64,000 nucleotides of DNA from assembly GCA_036936605.1 (NCBI GenBank), contig JAUPFV010000002.1, positions 253,911,305 to 253,975,304 of the forward strand. Reading direction: 5' to 3'. Source of the stretch: Limnanthes douglasii subsp. nivea. Lineage: Eukaryota > Streptophyta > Magnoliopsida > Brassicales > Limnanthaceae. Below, one piece after another: positions 1-9,842 of the stretch. The translations under genes were made by a program, and so were the position numbers. Numbering within the stretch: position 1 is the first letter of the stretch; each line of letters starts with the position of its first letter. The notes beneath the pieces are model-generated. The model was not told the DNA's origin. It was given only the letters and a program-made list of their open reading frames with translations, and searched no databases.

Positions 1-478
1 GGACACTTGGAAAATCTGACAAATTTAACCTGTAACTTCTTAAGGAATAAAAGAACCTCAATGAATATATTTTCTAAAATATAGAACAATATTACCATTC
101 TAAATTCTCCTTCATTTTATAAAAATCCTTGAAATGATGGATTCCTACTGAGACCAATTTACCGAAGATTTTTTTTTAACTTAGCATCTAAGTGTTGAAA
201 CCGTCAATCACTTATTTATCAATTGCCATTTTGATTAGGAAATATGAAATTATTTCTCTATGTTGTCTATTCACCATTTGTTAGAACTTGGTTCCGGTAC
301 ACTGTTAGAAAGTCCCACATTAGATTAATTGTTGGAACATTTGGTATTATATGAATAAAATAAAGCATGAAGATCTTAATGTCAATACCGACACTATTAT
401 TAATAAGATCATTTATCCTATAATATATATGAGTAATTCTGATAATATTTATAGGAAGCTTGGTCTAAAGACATTAAT
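1..478. other. AT-rich non-coding flank
   Basis: No gene, RNA or repeat structure is recognised here. The sequence is AT-rich with many stops in all frames. It leads directly into the RNase H fragment, so part of it may be decayed LINE sequence, but I cannot see conserved motifs. Confidence 0.5.
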
Positions 479-1039
479 TTGGCTAACAAATTAGGATGTT
501 ACTTCCTCTCTGATAATATTAATAGAGTGAATGCTGTTAAATGGATTGCTCATAGAAATGGTAGAATTAAATTAAATTGTGATGTTTCTTGCTTAGGTAA
601 TGGAGATTCGAGTGGTGCTCGAATTTTTAGGGATACTACGGGTGATACTTTATGTACTTATAGTAGATTATATGGCAAGTTGAATCCATTAGGTGCTGAA
701 TGGTTGGCCATAATTAATGGTTTGGTAATTTGTAACTTCAAAGGCTATAGGAAATGTGATATTTAGTCTTATTCTTAACTAGTTATATACATGTTCGCCA
801 AGGGACACACTCATTGGTATTGTAACCCTTTATTTAAATGTTGTAGGAATCTTATTAGTTCTGAAATGACCATTAAACATATTTCTAGAATTCAAAACCA
901 AGCAGCTCATTAGCTTGCTTATTGGACTCTTAAATGTGAAATAAAATTTGATAAGGATAATTCTCAGCTTCCTAATTACATTAGAGCAACGCTTCTTCAT
1001 AAAAGTGTTGATATGGCTTATTTGAATGTTATTGATTAA
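479..1039 (+). pseudogene. RNase H domain (RVT_3 type) fragment of a LINE-like element
   Basis: One reading frame carries a plant LINE-type RNase H domain broken by in-frame stops. The N-terminal part shows the first-strand pattern (IKLNCDVSC), then SSGARIFRDTTGD and the helix GAEWLAIINGL, where the Glu of the active site normally sits. The frame stops at 764-766 and again shortly after, where a DSLL-type motif would be expected. It resumes in the same frame with HTHWYCNPLF, the RIQNQAAH helix, and a tail ending ATLLHKSVDMAYLNVID before the stop at 1037-1039. Such domains degrade the RNA of RNA-DNA hybrids at the C-terminus of plant L1 elements. No reverse transcriptase lies upstream, so this is an isolated scrap. 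The first residues may not be a true start. Confidence 0.72.
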
Positions 1040-2160
1040 ATTTTATCCATTAGAGGCTAACCACATAAGGTACTACCCCTTTTTATGTTTATATCTTAGG
1101 CAATTGAAGAAAGCAATTGATGATGACTCATGCTTATAGAAAAAAAAGTACTCACATTGAATCAACTATGAAAGTAACAAAAACTAAAAATGAAGACAAA
1201 TATCTATTATGTGTGGCTCAAAACATCTATTATTCTTTGTAATCAATGTTGCATCATAAATCTATGCTCTAGCCTTAGTAAAAAAATCATTGTATTTTTT
1301 CAAGATACAAATTGTAAGTTTGAAATCAATAAAAATTTCTTTTGTTGAAAAATACAAATACTACATTATCGATTTTATTGCTCCCTTATATACAATTTAG
1401 AGTTTGTTTAAACCTTGAAAAATATTTTTTCTATGTTTCTAGAAAGTGTTAGGTATAGGTAGGTACGCTGGATTTTGGTTTTAATTGATTTGGGCTCAAT
1501 TTATTAGTAGGGCCCAACTCTTGTATATAGACATTAGGTCAAACACCGGTTCATTCATTCTGATGAAGCACGTCGTTTTGAGGGTAGAGAGTCTAGGGTT
1601 CAGCTTCAATTCACTTCAATCGTCTTCGCGAAACCCCTAGCTCTTTTGTCTCTTCACGGTCTCTTAGCCTCTCTTGTTACAACTTTCTAACAACGAGTAA
1701 ACTGAATCTTAGTCTCTATTTTGCTTTGCAGTTGTTTGAGTTTGGCCAAAAGTTATGTGGAAAATATGTTGAGTGTGTTTCGCTGGTGAAAGGGTATTAG
1801 ACATCTTTCAGTGGCTATAAAGACGAGCTGTTATGCGCTACTTTGTGGCTCTACAAGACCACCCATTAGCAATATTATCTTAATTACGTCATGTACAATG
1901 CTCAGTGAATTTGGTGGCGCCACTTGGTCCATCACTAATTTCAACTGTGACGTGAAATACGGCCTTGCCTTCTATTTCATTTTGAATAATAATAATAACA
2001 GTTTTGTAGGTTAGAACTTAGAATCACTGTGATAACATGTAGTGTAAGCTACTTTCTTGATACAGTTAACAAATCGGAAGAGAGACAATTACTACAAGGA
2101 GGTAATAGGACAATATGATCCAAAGGCGGCATAACATTACTTATGTGCATGCCTCGGCAA
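1040..2160. other. Non-coding stretch with a promoter-like segment
   Basis: No credible gene is visible. A promoter-like segment lies at 1490-1640: TGGGCT at 1490, the reverse complement of TGGGCC at 1511-1516, TATATA at 1524-1529, then a pyrimidine-rich leader containing AAACCCCTAG at 1631-1640. Site-II-like TGGGCY motifs and telo-box-like AAACCCTA motifs are known from plant housekeeping promoters. The 67-codon frame at 1811-2014 starts with GTG and matches no family I know. This could be the severed 5' end of a gene or an old LTR. Confidence 0.4.
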
Positions 2161-2422
2161 TGTTGCATAAACATTGAACAGACACGTGTTATTACGTTAA
2201 GGGTTATTTAGTAAGATAAGATCAAACCGTTAGTAATTTGTCTATATAAGAGACAAATCGTGTACATTTGATCTTTGAAATGACCGTTATCATTTCCATA
2301 TCATTTCCACATTATCATGAAATAACTGTTATCATTTCCATCTTGATCTTTGAAATGACAGTTATCATTTCCATACTTGCTGTCTGCTTTGTTTGTTTAA
2401 TAAGAGGGACCTAGTCCCTTCA
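2161..2422 (+). repeat. 5' LTR of the TRIM
   Basis: Direct repeat of 2850-3124. It contains a TATA-like CTATATAAG and short internal repeats built around GAAATGACNGTTATCATTTCC. It is about 13 bp shorter than the right LTR, which carries one more copy of that internal unit. Confidence 0.88.
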
Positions 2423-2424
2423 TT

Positions 2425-2437
2425 TGGTATCAGAGCC
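2425..2437 (+). promoter_or_regulatory. Primer binding site (tRNA-iMet type) of the TRIM
   Basis: TGGTATCAGAGCC lies two bases after the LTR end. It matches the site complementary to the 3' end of initiator tRNA-Met, where minus-strand DNA synthesis starts in many plant LTR elements. Confidence 0.85.
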
Positions 2438-2506
2438 TATGTTGAAGGATTAAATCCTACTTTCTAAAGAAGCATATGCATTCTGAAGAAGCAGAGGGAT
2501 TCAATC

Positions 2507-2761
2507 CAGCCATTTCTCGGAGGAGAAACAGACGGCAATGCAGCCATTTCTCAAGGCGGAGAAACAGAGGCAAGACAGACGGCAAAGCAGCCATTTCTCA
2601 AGGCGGAGAAACAATCGGCAAGGCAGCCATTTCCGAATGCGGAGAAACAGAGGCAAGACAACCATTTCTCAAGGCGGAGAAACAGAGGCAAGGCAGCCAT
2701 TTCTCAAGACGGAGAAACAGAGGCAAGGCATCCATTTCTCAAGCGGAGAAACAGACGGCAA
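2507..2761 (+). repeat. Minisatellite of seven ~35-bp units inside the TRIM
   Basis: Seven imperfect units of about 34-47 bp, each starting CAGCCATTTCTC (or a close variant) and continuing with GGCGGAGAAACAGAGGCAAG-like text. The block stays open in two frames, giving 127-codon and 100-codon ORFs rich in Arg, Lys and Gln. I see no gag, pol or other known motif in them, so openness probably reflects the repeat unit rather than selection. The purine-rich units sit between primer binding site and polypurine tract. Confidence 0.85.
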
Positions 2762-2838
2762 CAAGATCTTCAACAACTCTTCAGATAAAGAGGAAGATCA
2801 GACATACGACAAAGAAGACAGGAGTCGAGTTCAATGTT

Positions 2839-2849
2839 AAGAGGGAGAA
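2839..2849 (+). promoter_or_regulatory. Polypurine tract of the TRIM
   Basis: AAGAGGGAGAA abuts the first base of the right LTR, where a plus-strand priming tract is expected. Confidence 0.8.
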
Positions 2850-3124
2850 TGTTGGATAAACATTGAAGAGACACGTGTTATTACGTCAGTTAGTAAGATA
2901 AGATCAAACTGTTAGTAATTTGTCTATATAAGAGACAAATCGTGTACATTTGATCTTTGAAATGGTCGTTATCATTTCCACATGTTGATCATGAAATGAC
3001 CATTATCATTTCCACATTGATCATGAAATGACCGTTATCATTTCCATCTTGATCTTTGAAATGACAGTTATCATTTCCATACTTGCTGTCTGCTTTGTTT
3101 GTTTAAAGGGATCCAGTCCCTTCA
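2850..3124 (+). repeat. 3' LTR of the TRIM
   Basis: Direct repeat of 2161-2422 with point changes and one additional internal repeat unit of about 30 bp (GATCATGAAATGACC type). It ends CCAGTCCCTTCA, followed by the GACAA flank. Confidence 0.88.
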
Positions 3125-4143
3125 GACAAAAACAACATCGCCTCTAACGTCTACTGCACCCCAAAAGGCTTATTATTACACACTCGGCAATGGAATTATA
3201 TGCAATATGCATTATCAACCGTAATTCTACTCACCAATTATATGCAATATGCATTATCAACCGTAATTCTACTCACCATATACTCTGACTATCTCCGATT
3301 CTCCAAGCAGCAGCTCAGGTGCAGTGATGGAACAATCAAGCCAAAAGAAATCTTTGATTTTGCTAAATGACAGATCCACTAAATCTTAGGTGCTAAACCA
3401 ATGAATATGCACTACTTGGTTGGGTATGGAACAAGGTAACCTAACTCGGTGCACCACATAGACGCCTTTATTACGTCATACAGAAAATTTAAGGATAGTA
3501 TTGGGTGGGTGCAAGGGTATGATAATTCCTACGGTAAGCAAAAATCCGAATCCGAACAATATTCACCATTACAGTCTACAAATCAATGTCTCACAATATC
3601 AAACTATATTTTTGCAGTAGGAAAATTATATTCTGAATGGGTGACACAGTTTAACAGTTACTAGAGATTCAAAAAAGAAAAAACTTCACTGCTGGCCTAT
3701 GAAGAATCTGACACCAGTTTAAACACAATGGTTGTTTTCCGGCATTATAGATCTCTTCCTTTTCAACTACCACCAACTGTTTAACCTGCGAACGAGCAAC
3801 AATATTCAGACAATTTCTATAGGACTTAGAACTCAAAAGACAAGCACAAGTGAGTTCGAACACAATGCAGTACATGTAGAGTATTCCTTTAACAGCTGGT
3901 GCATGCCAATTTGGTTGCATTTGTCTGAGACATAACGCCTCTTAAGTACGCGTGGAGCTTCCTTGTACTAGGAATACCTCTCACAAGATTTATATACAAG
4001 TTCAGGCTCCATTCGATTGGAGTATGGGATTTGAAAGCTCTGAAAGCATTCATTTTTATTTTATCTACATACTGATCATGAAAGTAGCGAATCCAAACAT
4101 TGCTCATATTCATCTATGTTTTACCCAACGATATGATTCTACA
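3125..4143. other. Non-coding flank between TRIM and Copia-1
   Basis: No gene is recognised. Short open frames (for example 3952-4212) lack known motifs and overlap each other on both strands. The only structure seen is the 42-bp tandem duplication at 3194-3277. Confidence 0.5.
3194..3277. repeat. Perfect 42-bp tandem duplication
   Basis: Two adjacent identical 42-bp copies start at 3194 and 3236. Each begins AATTATATGCAATATGC and ends TTCTACTCACC. Perfect identity next to decayed elements suggests a recent replication-slippage event. Confidence 0.9.
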
Positions 4144-4619
4144 TGTTATTTTGACATAATAGTCCAGCATTATTCAACATTCATGTTATTGGATAGAAGA
4201 GATGCTAGATGAAAAGATAGTGAAGATGAGGCAAATGCTAAACACATTAAAGAGTGCTGGAGTGAATTGAAAAGACAGTGTAATTTTAGTGGGTCATAAA
4301 TCACACATTCAGGACTGTAAATATTTTCCTCTTTTAAGTGTTATAGTTTCTACAAAACTAAGTGCTAGGGTTTTTGTGTATGCATAAAAAACGGCAGGAT
4401 CACCGTGTCTTTCTAATAAAATCGATCTGCAGTAGGTCCGGAGACGTAGACATAATCTGCTGAACTCCGTTAACAATTGTGTGCTTGATTTCACTTTTGT
4501 TTTGTGCTTCTTTTCTTTTTGATTTGATTGCAAGAAAATTGTGTATTTTCTCAAAACCCCTCTTTACCTCAAGCAAATGTAGAAGTGATTTGCCGAGAAA
4601 TTAGCGTATTTCCCTTACA
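4144..4619 (+). repeat. 5' LTR of Copia-1
   Basis: Starts TGTTATTTTGACATAATAG and ends CCCTTACA. It matches 8666-9141 over its full 476 bp with about 30 substitutions and no net length change. It drives element transcription in an active copy. Confidence 0.93.
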
Positions 4620-4621
4620 AC

Positions 4622-4634
4622 TGGTATTAGAGTC
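4622..4634 (+). promoter_or_regulatory. Primer binding site of Copia-1
   Basis: TGGTATTAGAGTC lies two bases after the LTR and differs by a few bases from the standard TGGTATCAGAGCC complement of initiator tRNA-Met. Confidence 0.85.
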
Positions 4635-4677
4635 AGGCTGGTAGCGATCCAAAGGAGGTCAGATTTGAGTGGGAGCA

Positions 4678-5490
4678 ATGGCTACAGACGAAGAAAAGGT
4701 AAGACTCGAAAAAATTCATGGTGTAGATTTTGGGTTATGGAAGATGCATATTGAAGATTATCTATACCAGAAAAAGCTTTATCAACCCCTTTCAGAAAAG
4801 AAACCAGAGAGTATGAAAGATAAAGAATGGACCCTTCTTGACAGACAAGCTCTTGGAGTCATCCGATTGACGATATCCCGCAATGTTTCTTTTAACATTG
4901 TAAAGGAAACAACCACGACGGGTCTTATGAAGGCTCTCTCCAGTATGTATGAGAAGCCATCAACGTTTAACAAAGTTCACTTGATGAGGCGTTTATTCAA
5001 TTTGCGAATGATGGAAGGTGCGTCAGTAGCTCAACACCTCAATGAACTCCATACAATCATAACCCAGTTGAGTTCAGTTGAAATTGATTTTGATGAAGAA
5101 ATACGAGCACTGATACTGTTGTCTTCACTACCAGATAGTTGGAGTGCTACTGTCACAGCGGTGAGTAGCTCGTCAGGAAGCAATAAGTTGAAATTTGATG
5201 ATGTTCGTGACCTAGTTCTCAGTGAAAAGATTCGAATGAGAGAATAAGATGAGTCATCAATCTCCTCAGTCTTACATACAGAGTCGAGAGGAAGAAATTC
5301 AACCAGAGGATATGGACGCGGTAAATCAAACTACCGAGGCAAATCAAGAGACTGGATGTCCAAGTCTAGGAATCTTAAATATTCCTAGGGGTTGAGAAAC
5401 ATCGAATGTTGGAATTGTGGGAAGACCAGGCACTATAAATTTCAGTGCAAGAGAGAACCAAAGAACCAGGAGAAGAAGACAGAGGAAAAT
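4678..5490 (+). pseudogene. gag: Copia-1 Gag (UBN2-type capsid and zinc knuckle)
   Basis: The frame starts at ATG 4678 (MATDEEKVRLEKIHG). A GTG nine bases upstream is less likely to be the start. Residues 1-190 form the copia capsid-like domain: DFGLWKMHIEDYLYQKKLYQ, then VHLMRRLFNLRM and ALILLSSLPDSW near the end. A TAA at 5245-5247 interrupts the frame. It continues through a Ser/Arg/Gly-rich linker and another stop to a CX2CX4HX4C zinc knuckle at 5407-5448 (CWNCGKTRHYKFQC), which binds RNA. The knuckle Gly before His is replaced by Arg. Gag packages element RNA into cytoplasmic particles. Same frame as PR and INT, as in a single copia polyprotein. Confidence 0.9.
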
Positions 5491-5925
5491 ATAATTTCAG
5501 AAGGAGACGATGCGTTAATATGCTTCTTAGAAAGCACAGAAGAGTCTTGGGTATTAGATTCTGGAGCATTGTTTCACGCGACTTCGAAGAAATAATTCTT
5601 TGAGAGGTATATCCCTGGTAACCTTGGAAAAATATATCTTGGTGATGATCAACCTTGTGATATTATTGGTAAATGCATTGTGAAGATTAAGTTGAATGGG
5701 TCTGTATGGGAACTGAAAGATGTCAGACATATCCCCGATCTAAGAAAGAAATTAATCTCAGTAGGGCAGTTGGCTAGCGAAGGCTACAAGACGATCTTCC
5801 ATGGTGAAAATTGGAAGATTTCAAAGGGAGAAATGATGGTGGCTCACGGGAAGAAGAGTGGTACTCTTTACAAGACAGCAGAGACGAGCTATTCAATTGC
5901 AATAGCAGTAGGAAATGAAAATCCA
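5491..5925 (+). pseudogene. Copia-1 aspartic protease
   Basis: Follows Gag in the same frame. The catalytic motif reads VLDSGALFH, with the catalytic Asp at 5557-5559, close to the family pattern LDSGAS-H. A TAA at 5593-5595 interrupts the frame soon after. The flap and C-terminal part can still be followed (LKDVRHIPDLRKKLISVGQL), which is the typical copia protease end. The enzyme cleaves the polyprotein in the particle. Boundaries are approximate. Confidence 0.85.
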
Positions 5926-6880
5926 AATGTTTGGCACCCGAGGCTTGGTCACATGAGTGTGAACGGTATGAAAATTATATACTCGAAGGGGAAACTTCCA
6001 GGTCTTAAGTCAGTCGATATTGACATGTGCGAAGATTGCATACTTGGAAAACAGAAAAAGGTCAATTTTCAGACGAGTGGCGGAACCCCAAAGAAAGAAA
6101 GGCTGGAGCTTGTTCACTCTGACGTTTGGGGGCCAACAACTATTTCATCTATATGAGGGAAACACTATTTCGTGACCTTTATCGACGATCGTTCTCGAAA
6201 AGTTTGGGTTTATTTTCTAAAGCATAAATCTGAAGTGTTTGATGTTTTTAAGAGATGGAAATTTATGGTTGAGAATGAGACAGGTTTGAAGATTAAAAAG
6301 CTGAGAACCGATAATGGTGGTGAATATGAGGACACAAAATTCAAGAAGTTTTGCTATGAGCATGAGATCTGGATGGAGAGAACCATGCCAAGTACGCCTC
6401 AACACAATGGTATTGCCGAACGTACGAACATAATGTTGGCAGAAAGAGCTAGAAGCATTCGTATACAGTCTGGTTTATTGAAGCAGTTCTGGGCAGAAAC
6501 GATCAACACATCGGCTTACCGGGCTAACCGAGGCCCATCAATTTCCTTAGAACATAGAATACCCGAGGAGGTATGGAGTGGTAAGGATATAAAATTACCA
6601 CATCTAAGAGTTTTTGGTTGTATTGTATATGTTCATATAAGTGATCAAGGCAGGAACAAGCTTGATCCGAAATCGAAGAAATCCTGATCAGCTATGGCGA
6701 AGATGAGTTCGGTTATCGTGTTTGGGATGATGAAAACAGGAAGATGAATCGAAGTAGGGATGTGATCTTCAATAAAAGAGTGATGTACAAGGACAAACAT
6801 AAAACCGAAGTAAATGACTTAAAGCCGTATGAATCAATATTTACAGATATCGATGGAGTCCCAGATAATTAAGAAATAGA
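5926..6880 (+). pseudogene. Copia-1 integrase
   Basis: The pre-integrase zinc region begins WHPRLGHMS and continues to CEDCILGKQ (HHCC pattern). The core has all three catalytic acids: Asp in HSDVWGP (6121-6123), Asp in RTDNGGEY (6310-6312) and Glu in NGIAERTN (6418-6420), giving the D,D-35-E spacing of retroviral integrases. Stops occur at 6154-6156 and 6685-6687. After 6687 a frame change is needed to reach the conserved GYGEDEFGYRVWD-like C-terminal text. Integrase joins element DNA to the chromosome in the nucleus. Confidence 0.9.
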
Positions 6881-6973
6881 GCCAATCGGATTAACCCTTA
6901 GCAAGGAGAGTCCATTGGACAAACCGATCAACAGAAATCCGACACCATACTGCCGACCGAGGCAGTTCCTGTT

Positions 6974-7955
6974 TTGCGAAGATCTTCTCGACCCCATGTT
7001 CCCAACATGAGATACTTGAACTATCTATTACTTACCGATGGAGGGGAACCTGAATGCTATGATGAAGCTTTCCAGACCAATGATGCTAGCAAATGGGAGC
7101 TTGCCATGAAAAATGAGATGAAGTCTTTAATCTCAAATGTTACATGGGAACTAGTTGAGTTACCAATGGGTAAGAAGGCACTTCATAATAAATGGGTGTA
7201 TCTGGTGAAAGATGAACATGATGGCTCTAAGAGATACAAAGCCCGACTAGTTGTTAAAGGGTTCCAGCAAAAGGAAGGAATTGATTACACTGATATTTTT
7301 GCTCTAGTTGTGAAGCTCAATACTATTAGATCAGTGTTGAGTATTGTTGCCATTGAAGACCTTTATCTTGAACAGTTAGATGTGAAGACTGCATTTCTTC
7401 ACGGGGACTTGGATGAGGAGATATACATGTATCAACACGAAGGTTTCTTAAAAGAAGGGAAAAAACATGGAATGCAGACTCAAGAAATTTTTTTATGGTC
7501 TAAAACAAGCTCCAAGACAGTGGTACAAGAAATTTGACGGCTTTATGTACAAAGAAAGTTTTCAGAAGTGTAATGCGGACCACTGTTGTTATTTTAAAAG
7601 ATGTAAGTCCAGTTATATCATTTTGTTACTCTATATTGATGATATGTTAGTAGCAGGTTCAGATATGGATGATATTAGAAGATTGAAGAAACAATTGTCA
7701 AAAGAATTTGACATGAAGGAATTGGGTCCGGCCAAGAAGATTCTTGGAATGCAAATCACAAGAGATAAGCATAGAATTTTTTTGCAGTTATCTCAGTCAG
7801 AGTACATCGATCGCGTTTTGAAGAGATTTAACACGTGTGATGCCAAACCAGTTAGTACACCATTGGCAGGTCACTTTCGTTTATCCAAGGATCAATCCCC
7901 AAAGACAGATGAAGAAAAAGACTTCATGGCTAAGGTTCCTTATGCCTCAGCTATT
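6974..7955 (+). pseudogene. Copia-1 reverse transcriptase
   Basis: Copia-type RT (RVT_2) in two overlapping frames. The first (from 6974) holds KWELAMKNEMKSL, KARLVVKGF and LDVKTAFLHGDLDEEIYM, the region of the first catalytic Asp. A frame change near 7470-7480 leads to FYGLKQAPRQWYKKFD and LLLYIDDMLVAG, where the two Asp residues at 7638-7643 complete the active site (YVDD is usual). Downstream motifs KELGPAKKILGMQI and LSQSEYIDRVLKRF are the normal copia continuation. It copies element RNA into DNA in cytoplasmic particles. Confidence 0.92.
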
Positions 7956-8594
7956 GGAAGTTTGATGTATGCGATGGTCTGTACGAGACTAGACATTAGT
8001 CATGCAGTGGGAGTTGTGAGTAGGTTTATGTCAAACCCAGGGAAAATTCATTGGGAAGCTGTCAAATGGATTTTGAGGTACCTACTAGGTACCACATAAA
8101 AGTGTTTGTACTTTGGTAAGGGTGAGTTAAAGGTACAAGGCTACATAGATGCAGATTTTAGAGGTGAAGTTAATCACCGGAAAAGCACTATCGGTTATAT
8201 ATTTATTGCTGGAACTACAGCAGTTAGTTGGATGTCAAAGTTACAGAAAATTGTCACTCTATCAACTACAGAGGCTGAGTATGTAGCAGTGACCGAAGAA
8301 AGTAAAGAGATGATATGGCTTCAAGGTTTGTTAACCGAGTTGGGATTCAAACAGAAGAACAATATTCTGCATAGTGATAGTCAAAGTGCAATTCAATTGG
8401 CGAAGAATTCAACATTTCATTCAAGAACCAAGCACATCAGTCTTCGTTATCATTTCATTAGATCTTTATTGGAAGATGAGGTGCTAATACTGGAAAAGAT
8501 CCAAGGAAGAAAGAATCCAGCTGATATGTTGACAAAGACAGTAGACATTGAAAAACTGAAGTTGTGTTCAGCTTTAGTTGGTCTGCAAGAGTAA
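7956..8594 (+). pseudogene. Copia-1 RNase H and polyprotein end
   Basis: The RT tail (YASAIGSLMYAMVCTRLDI, HWEAVKWILRYL) meets a TAA at 8097-8099, then the RNase H continues in the same frame as the RT 3' part. Active-site residues are present in the usual places: Asp in GYIDADFRG, Glu in STTEAEYVA and Asp in LHSDSQSAIQLA. The end shows SRTKHISLRYHFIR and NPADMLTK, typical copia C-terminal text, with the natural stop at 8592-8594. The last segment, 8106-8594, is fully open. Confidence 0.92.
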
Positions 8595-8654
8595 TAAGAC
8601 CAGAAATATCTGCTGCATAGATCAAGGTATGAAGACAGGTTGAAACCAGTCTTC

Positions 8655-8664
8655 AAGTGGGAGA
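8655..8664 (+). promoter_or_regulatory. Polypurine tract of Copia-1
   Basis: AAGTGGGAGA ends one base before the right LTR starts, the position expected for plus-strand priming. Confidence 0.8.
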
Positions 8665-8665
8665 T

Positions 8666-9141
8666 TGTTATTTTGACATAATAGTCCAGCCTTATTCAAC
8701 ATTCATGTTATTGGATATAAGAGATGCTAGATGAAAAGACAGTGAAGATGAGGCAAGTGCTAAACGCATTAAAGAGAGCTGGAGTGAATTGAAAAGACAA
8801 TGTAATTTTAGTGGGTCATAAATTACACATTAAGGAATGTAAATATTTTCCACTTTTAAGTGTTACAGTCTCTACAAAACTAAGTGCTAGGGTTTTTGTG
8901 TATGCATCAAAAACGGCAGAATCACTGTGTCTTTCTAATAAAATCGATCTGCAGCAGGTCCGGAGACGTAGGCATAATTTGCTGAACTCCGTTAACAATT
9001 GCATGCTTGATTTCACTTTTGTTTTGTGTTTCTTTTCTTTTTGATTTGATTGCAAGAAAATTGTGTATTTTCCCAAAAACCCTCTTTACCTCAAGAAAAT
9101 TTAGAAGTGATTTTCCGGGAAATTAGCGTATTTTCGTTACA
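8666..9141 (+). repeat. 3' LTR of Copia-1
   Basis: Full-length partner of 4144-4619. It starts TGTTATTTTGACATAATAG and ends TTCGTTACA, followed by the CTAAA flank. It supplies polyadenylation in an active copy. Confidence 0.93.
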
Positions 9142-9301
9142 CTAAACACTTCAACATACATGTGTAAATGCTAAACCTTTAAAATAAGAAGTAATAAAAA
9201 ATCACCCGGCTGAATCTATGAACAAAACAATCGAAATAAAGAGAAGTACTGAACTAAACTGCAAAACACCAAGTAAACTGTTATAAAGGAAGTTCTAACA
9301 A

Positions 9302-9384
9302 GTTAAACAAATCTATGCTAACATCTTATCTTAACAAACATAAATAGAAAAATTAAATAACTATCTAAACACGTTATCTTAACA
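9302..9384 (-). repeat. LTR fragment of Copia-2 (3' side)
   Basis: Shares about 80 bp with 10995-11075, including ATCTTAACAAACATAAA and AACTATCTAAACAC, in the same orientation. The rest of this LTR cannot be delimited. Confidence 0.65.
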
Positions 9385-9790
9385 CTTATCCTTGTTTTGC
9401 AAAATTCAATTTTCTTCATGAAATCTTCAAACTTTCTAAGTAACAAGTATTGATAAATACATGTAATTTTTGTTTCAAATTTGGAGTAACAAAAAATCAG
9501 ATCACCAGTCCTTTTAACTTCTCGAACAAATAATAACTTGATGTTGAAATGTTTAGTCTTTCCCATTAAAATTAGATTATTGAAGATCACAATTTTATCA
9601 ACTAGTATTTCAGCTCTTTGTTTTTGCTCCAAGTTTAGATCAAAGAGGATTTTCCTCAATGAGAGAGCTTGATTAAAAGTAGATATTGCAGCTATAAATT
9701 CTGCCTCAGTATTGGATTGAGCTATAATTTCCTTCTTCTTTGAGCTCCAAAAGAATATGCAAAATTCAAGGCAAAAATAGTACCAATCCT
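9320..9790 (-). pseudogene. Copia-2 RNase H fragment
   Basis: On the minus strand the frame reads FWSSKKKEIIAQSNTEAEF, the copia RNase H box with its catalytic Glu, then a region ending KTKHFNIKLLFVREVKR that corresponds to GRTKHINIKYHFLRE in active copia elements. A usual 10-20 residues before KTKH, including the Asp of DNxSAI, are missing, so an internal deletion has removed part of the active site. The domain would degrade the RNA of the RNA-DNA hybrid. It follows a protease scrap without intervening INT or RT. Confidence 0.75.
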
Positions 9791-9842
9791 CAATCTCTTG
9801 ACTTCGGTGTTTCTTAATTCCTCAAAGAGCTCTTTGTCATAT

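Larger units (their letters stand above)
2161..3124 (+). mobile_element. TRIM-like non-autonomous LTR retrotransposon
   Basis: The element is 964 bp long with direct terminal repeats of 262 bp and 275 bp, both starting TGTTG and ending CCCTTCA. The left LTR is followed by TGGTATCAGAGCC, the usual site complementary to initiator tRNA-Met, and the right LTR is preceded by the purine tract AAGAGGGAGAA. Flanks are GGCAA and GACAA, a 5-bp target duplication with one mismatch. The 427-bp internal part encodes no gag or pol and consists mainly of a minisatellite. Size and structure match terminal-repeat retrotransposons in miniature, which move with proteins supplied by other elements. Confidence 0.88.
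4144..9141 (+). mobile_element. Copia-1: complete, inactivated Ty1/copia retrotransposon
   Basis: The element is 4,998 bp with two 476-bp LTRs, a tRNA-Met-type primer site after the left LTR, a gag-PR-INT-RT-RNase H polyprotein in copia order, and a purine tract before the right LTR. Flanking bases are CTACA and CTAAA, a probable 5-bp target duplication with one mutation. The LTRs differ at about 30 of 476 positions by my count (about 6%), so insertion is old but not ancient. The polyprotein has five in-frame stops in the gag-INT part and about two frame changes in the INT-RT part. Protein motifs resemble the Tork/TNT1 group of plant copia elements; the lineage is an inference. Confidence 0.95.

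Noticed and set aside
2476..2859. 127-codon ORF as a protein gene
   Set aside because: It lies wholly on a minisatellite whose unit is open in more than one frame, overlaps another such ORF, and shows no known motif.
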